Positions 58,100-64,000 of a stretch of DNA of 64,000 nt are shown piece after piece. The stretch is from Mesorhizobium sp. B1-1-8 (lineage in GTDB: Bacteria; Pseudomonadota; Alphaproteobacteria; Rhizobiales; Rhizobiaceae). Every line of letters starts with the position of its first letter. The stretch's first letter is position 1. The DNA lies in assembly GCF_006442795.2 (NCBI RefSeq), contig NZ_CP083956.1, positions 5,433,501 through 5,497,500 of the forward strand, written 5' to 3'. The position numbers and the translations under genes were made by a program. Under the pieces are notes generated by a model that ran no database searches, was not told the origin of the DNA, and was given only the letters and a program-made list of their open reading frames with translations.

Positions 58100-58795
58100 T
58101 CAAGGGGGAAATGCAGCATTGATCGCATCCCGGCGCCTTATTCGATGATCATTTTTTCCGACGTATCCTGATAGCACCTGCTCGGGTCGCCAGCCATATT
58201 TTTTGGCAAGCTGTTTGAACCCGCCGCTGCCGACAGAGTTCGCTACCCCCGTAGCAATCGCGAGGCTTCTGCTGCTGGTCCACCCGTGTTGCAAGGCCAA
58301 TTCAATGGTGGGCCGCATCTGTGCGAGCCATGCCTGGTTCTGGACATCGCGAGACTCGGGGCTATGAACGAATTGGACCATCCCTTCGCGCCACCATTTT
58401 TGGGAGTAACATCCCCATCCCGTATCGTTCCCTTTGTGCTTTCCCGGTCTGCATTTGCTGGAGTAGTGATCGACCATGTCCTCTCGGGATCGCCCAAAAT
58501 ATTTCTGCGTGTCCATAAGCTTGTAGAGGCTGGCCAAACCGCCCACCGCGAAATTGGCAATGCCAACGGTGCCGCCATCTAAGGCAAAAACTTGCGTGTA
58601 ATCCTTTGATTTGCCGTTACGGGCTAGGACCTTCCACAAAATGTCCTGAGGAACGCTTGACTGCGCGAATGCAGCATAGCTGTCAAATGTATCCCCCGCT
58701 GCTTCAGCAGGAAACCAGGCCTGGGCAAGAAGCGCTGACGCGATAAGACCCGCGCGCACCGAGGGCAAGCGAAGTCTGCAGAACCAGTCACGCAT
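58100..58795 (-). CDS. Exported protein, possibly lysozyme-like
   Basis: The 231-residue protein has a signal peptide (to about PAEAAG) and a helical domain rich in Trp/Gly/Tyr (DDSS-free; QHGWTSSRSLAIATGVANSVGSGGF). The overall look recalls chitosanase/lysozyme-like folds, but I cannot name catalytic residues. The start has a GGGAGGATAGCC site. Convergent with the NDT-like gene. Confidence 0.6.
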   Translation of the reverse strand: MRDWFCRLRLPSVRAGLIASALLAQAWFPAEAAGDTFDSYAAFAQSSVPQDILWKVLARNGKSKDYTQVFALDGGTVGIANFAVGGLASLYKLMDTQKYFGRSREDMVDHYSSKCRPGKHKGNDTGWGCYSQKWWREGMVQFVHSPESRDVQNQAWLAQMRPTIELALQHGWTSSRSLAIATGVANSVGSGGFKQLAKKYGWRPEQVLSGYVGKNDHRIRRRDAINAAFPP

Positions 58796-59463
58796 TGGCT
58801 ATCCTCCCGTTCCTGCTCTTTTGACTACTGGCGACCAACTCGACTAGGTATCGCACGGTTGCTGAACCTTCGGATGGCTTTGACATACGCTACCAGCCGA
58901 TACTGTTCGAAACTGGGCCGCGACGGCAAGACCATACCGTCCGAGGTGAAGCGGGTCAGTTTCGGACTGCCTGCGTGAACCACTGCGCGATCGCCGGATC
59001 CAAGATCGATCCCAGAAGGCGGCAAGTCCGATCGTTCAGAGTTGGGGGATGTTACACTGCCTCGGCCTGCCAGAGCTGGCCTGCCTTACACGCGCAAATC
59101 CCACGCGCCACAGCTAGGCAGGCCGAACCAAGCTCGCAAACTTAACGGCAGAGGCACATGCCGCAAAAGCTTCCATCACAATCATCGACCAGAATATGAT
59201 TTTTGTCCTTCCGGCGATGCTTTTCCAGGATATGGCTATGCTCTCGGGATTCTCCAACGAACCCACCTGCCCAAGTATCTTATCAATGTCCTGCTGGCCC
59301 TTGGTGACCGCAATCGAAAGGGTCGCCTTCCCTTATGGATTTCCTTTAGGTCCGCTATCGGATCTAGAGTATGCCTCCGGCGAAGGCCGCCTTGCGCGAA
59401 CACGGCACGGTAGCGAGGCTGCGCTCTTAAGGTCGTCCTTACGAGCGTAGTCAGCAGCACAGC
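58796..59463. other. Long gap before IS66; no gene seen
   Basis: Short frames here lack family resemblance and ribosome sites. The left end of the IS66 element should fall in this stretch, probably in the last 60 bp, but I could not pick its terminal repeat because the right end lies outside the window. Confidence 0.5.
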
Positions 59464-59817
59464 ATGAGCCAGATGACGATATTGACCGGGCCGGAGCGCC
59501 GTCGTCGTTGGAGTGAAGAGGATCAGTGCCGGATACTGGCCGCGGCATTCGCGCCGGGGGCCACGGTGGCGGCGGTGGCGCGTCAGTACGATGTCGCGAC
59601 CAGCCTGATCTATAAGTGGCGCCGCATGGCAAGAGCCTGCGAGACGAGCTTTGCCGAAGTTGTCGTGGTTCCCGATGAACCTGTCGCCGCTTCGGTGCCG
59701 GCGGCGCCACCAGCGGTGATCGAGCTGGAGATCGCCGGCAAGGCGCGGCTGCGGATACCGCCGAATACGCCGCCGGCATTGGCGGCGGCGATCGTGAAGG
59801 CGCTGGGCGTTTCATGA
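59464..59817 (+). CDS. tnpA: IS66 TnpA (OrfA) helix-turn-helix protein
   Basis: The 117-residue protein has a transposase-8-type helix-turn-helix (RRRRWSEEDQCRILAAAFAPG, then VARQYDVATSLIYKWRR). It is the accessory DNA-binding protein of IS66. Its end overlaps tnpB by 4 bp. Confidence 0.92.
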   Translation: MSQMTILTGPERRRRWSEEDQCRILAAAFAPGATVAAVARQYDVATSLIYKWRRMARACETSFAEVVVVPDEPVAASVPAAPPAVIELEIAGKARLRIPPNTPPALAAAIVKALGVS

Positions 59818-60161
59818 TCCCGGTGCCGAGCCAGGTGCGGATCTGGTTGGCGGTCGGCCGCACCGATATGCGTCGCGGGATGCAAGGCCTCGCCCTGCAG
59901 GTTCAAGAGACGCTGGGACGGGATCCGCATGCCGGCGATCTTTTTGTCTTCCGCGGCCGCAGCGGCAATCTGATCAAGATTATCTGGCATGATGGGCTCG
60001 GCATGTCGCTATATGCAAAACGGCTTGAGAAGGGCCGGTTTCTCTGGCCGTCGCCGGCAGACGGTACGGTTTCCATATCACCGGCGCAGCTCGCCTACAT
60101 GCTCGACGGGATCGATTGGCGCAACCCGCGTCACACCTTCCGCCCCCAGCGCGCGGGCTGA
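59814..60161 (+). CDS. tnpB: IS66 accessory protein TnpB
   Basis: The 115-residue protein is a typical IS66 Orf2 (RIWLAVGRTDMRRGMQGLALQVQ, then GDLFVFRGRSGNLIKIIWHDGLGMSLYAKRL). Not related to the IS200/IS605 TnpB nuclease. Needed with TnpA for IS66 transposition. Confidence 0.95.
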   Translation: MIPVPSQVRIWLAVGRTDMRRGMQGLALQVQETLGRDPHAGDLFVFRGRSGNLIKIIWHDGLGMSLYAKRLEKGRFLWPSPADGTVSISPAQLAYMLDGIDWRNPRHTFRPQRAG

Positions 60162-60227
60162 GTTTTTCTTTGAGTTTGCGCCATTTTCCGCGAGTCAGCG
60201 GATGCGTTTTATGATTCACTCCGGGGC

Positions 60228-61324
60228 ATGGTTGCCACCGCCCAGGATGCTGTTCCGGACGATATCGGCGCGCTGAGAGCAGCGCTGACCACGGCGCTGG
60301 CCAGAGCCGAAGACGAGGCCGCGCGCGCTGCGCTGGTCGAGGCCGAACTGGCGGTCGCCAGGGCCAAGGCATCGGATGATGCGGCGCTGATCGCACATCA
60401 GGATCTGACGATCCGGAAGCTGCAGCGGGCGCTGCATGGTCAGAGTTCTGAACGCTCAGCCCGTCTGCACGACCAGATGGAGCTCGCCTTCGAGGAACTC
60501 GAGAGCACGGCGACGGAAGACGAGATCGCCGCCGAACAGGCCGCGGCCCGGACCACCGAGGTGGCGCCCTATGTGCGCAAACGACCAGCGCGCCAGCCAT
60601 TTCCCGAGCATCTGCCGCGCGAACGCGTGGTCGAGCCGGTGCCGACCGCTTGCCACTGCTGCGGCGGTCATCGGCTGCGCAAGCTGGGTGAGGATATCAC
60701 CGAGACGCTGGAGGTGGTGCCACGGCAATGGAAGGTGATCCAACACGTGCGGGAGAAGTTCACCTGCCGCGACTGCGAGGCGATCAGCCAGGCTCCGGCG
60801 CCGTTCCACGCCACCCCGCGGGGCTGGGCCGGTCCCGGCCTGCTGGCGATGATCCTGTTCGAGAAGTTCGGACAGCATCAGCCGCTCAACCGCCAGGCTG
60901 AACGCTATGCCCGCGAAGGCGTGCCGCTCGGCCTGTCGACGCTCGCCGACCAGGTCGGCGCCGGCGCCGCGGCGCTGATGCCGCTGTTCAAGCGGCTCGA
61001 AGACCATGTGCTGGCCGCTTCACGTCTGCACGGCGACGACACGACGGTGCCGGTCCTGGCCAAGGGCAAGACCGATACCGGCAGATTATGGACCTATGTG
61101 CGCGATGACCGACCGTTCGGCGGCGCCGATCCGCCGGCGGCAGTGTTCTACTATTCCCGCGATCGTCGAGGGGAACATCCCGCGGCGCATCTCGCCGGCT
61201 GGAGCGGCATTCTGCAGGCCGATGCCTTTGGCGGTTATGGCGATCTCTATGCGACGGGTCGTCAGCCGGCGCCTGTTCTGGAAGCCAGCTGCTGGGCCCA
61301 CAGCCGGCGCAAAGTGTTCGAGCT
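60228..61324 (+). pseudogene. tnpC: IS66 transposase TnpC, 5' part (interrupted)
   Basis: The first 365 codons are intact: N-terminal coiled coil, zinc finger (CHCCGG and CRDCE), and the start of the DDE domain (HGDDTTVPVLAKGKT, DAFGGY). The frame is cut by IS21 after KVFEL, so the element cannot make its own transposase. The missing DDE Glu lies in the distal fragment. Confidence 0.93.
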
Positions 61325-61379
61325 TGTCGATGCCGGCTCAATACTCCCCAGAAGTGCCGTTTGAATCTTCCCCAGTTTA

Positions 61380-61423
61380 GCGCCGCCGCCGGTCTTCCGG
61401 AGCGCGCTCCGGAAGACCGGCGG
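61380..61423. repeat. Perfect 44-bp palindrome inside the IS21 left end
   Basis: Two 22-bp arms (GCGCCGCCGG...CCGGAGCG and its exact complement) meet with no spacer. It lies between the left terminal repeats and istA. As RNA it forms a very stable hairpin, so it may stop read-through from outside into istA. Confidence 0.95.
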
Positions 61424-61436
61424 CGCGTAATCGCTG

Positions 61437-63601
<2,165 letters not shown>

Positions 63602-63667
63602 GCGGCGAAACTGGGGAATTTTACTTCGGCACTTTTGGGGAAAATTCGAGCGGCATTGACACGAGCT

Positions 63668-64000
63668 GGCCGATATCGAAGCGGCGGCGCGCAAGAAGGC
63701 ACACGGCGAGAAGCCCAACCTGGTCTATCCGCTCGCGGTTGAAGCCGTGAAGCGCATCGATGCCCTGTTCGATATCGAGCGCGAGATCAATGGCCTGTCG
63801 CCGGCCCAACGCCACGCTGTGCGCCAGGAGCGGAGCGCGCCGCTGGTCACCGAACTCGAGCGCTGGATGATCGAGACGCGCGACAGGCTCTCGCGCGGAC
63901 ACGATCTGACCAAGGCCTTCAACTACATGCTGCGCCGCTGGTCATCCTTCACCCGGTTCCTCGACGATGGGCGGATTTGCCTCTCGAACAATGCAGCCGA
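63668..64000 (+). pseudogene. tnpC: IS66 transposase TnpC, 3' part (runs off window)
   Basis: After the IS21 the frame resumes with ADIEAAARKKAHGEKPN and VKRIDALFDIEREINGL, the distal DDE domain of IS66 TnpC; the last bases code CLSNNAA, near the catalytic Glu region. Incomplete only because the window ends. Confidence 0.92.

Noticed and set aside
30038..59463. Second attachment site (copy of the tRNA-Phe 3' end)
   Set aside because: Looked for the end TCTGGGCACCA with its T-arm sequence near the candidate right ends and found none; it may lie beyond the window.

Overview
The window looks like a chromosome segment of an alphaproteobacterium of the order Hyphomicrobiales, most likely Mesorhizobium or a close relative. 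The reasons are the GC-rich coding style, the conserved block murA - DUF2948 - hisD - UPF0262 - phosphatase - infA - maf - yacG - tRNA-Phe, a Caulobacter/rhizobial type tad (cpa) pilus locus, DUF982 and DUF3768 proteins, and palindromic intergenic repeats of the rhizobial kind. The genus is an inference; no rRNA is present.

Layout. 1-2.8 kb: the C-terminal part of a giant type I secreted RTX adhesin with near-identical 507-bp repeats. 2.9-4.5 kb: a small exported protein and a periplasmic-binding-fold lipoprotein whose 3' end is repeated as a decayed copy about 440 bp downstream. 5.0-7.5 kb: a lipid-related trio (PAP2 phosphatase, isoprenylcysteine methyltransferase-like protein, fatty acid hydroxylase). 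7.6-19.8 kb: a complete-looking tad/Flp pilus locus in two divergent arms, cpaA-tadD-tadC-tadB-tadA leftward and flp1-flp2-cpaB-cpaC-lipoprotein-tadG-tadE-tadE-cpaE rightward, followed by an L,D-transpeptidase and a membrane protein in the same overlapping gene string. 21-30 kb: core genes, two tRNAs and rhizobial palindromic repeats.

Immediately after tRNA-Phe (29962-30037) gene content changes to an accessory island that reaches at least the large serine recombinase at 51.9-53.5 kb. Its main cargo is a phosphorothioate-type DNA modification and defence locus. On the minus strand four translationally coupled genes encode a cysteine desulfurase, a DUF4007 protein, a very large P-loop ATPase and a DndC-like PAPS-reductase-family protein (SspA, SspB, SspC, SspD-like). 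Facing them on the plus strand are five candidate effector genes: a DUF262 protein with the DGQQR motif but no HNH partner domain, a SIR2-fold protein, an SF2 DEAH helicase, a GHKL ATPase and a phospholipase D-type nuclease. The last three resemble an SspFGH-like restriction module. The DUF262 + SIR2 pair is the least familiar part and may be a sulfur-sensing NAD-depleting module. Just upstream of the defence genes, 31.1-31.4 kb has a promoter-like sequence, a run of hairpins and a strong intrinsic terminator, a candidate structured RNA.

The rest of the island carries mobility and maintenance functions: a TraD/VirD4-like ATPase, ParB, a replication-type ATPase, an overlapping Xre regulator and RuvC-like nuclease pair, and the recombinase. 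Beyond it are gene fragments (Doc toxin, PaiB) and a nucleotide-metabolism cluster (dGTPase, DUF932, an NDT-like/Nudix fusion and a stand-alone NDT-like protein). The window ends in an IS66 element whose tnpC is split by a complete IS21-family element with a clean 6-bp target duplication.
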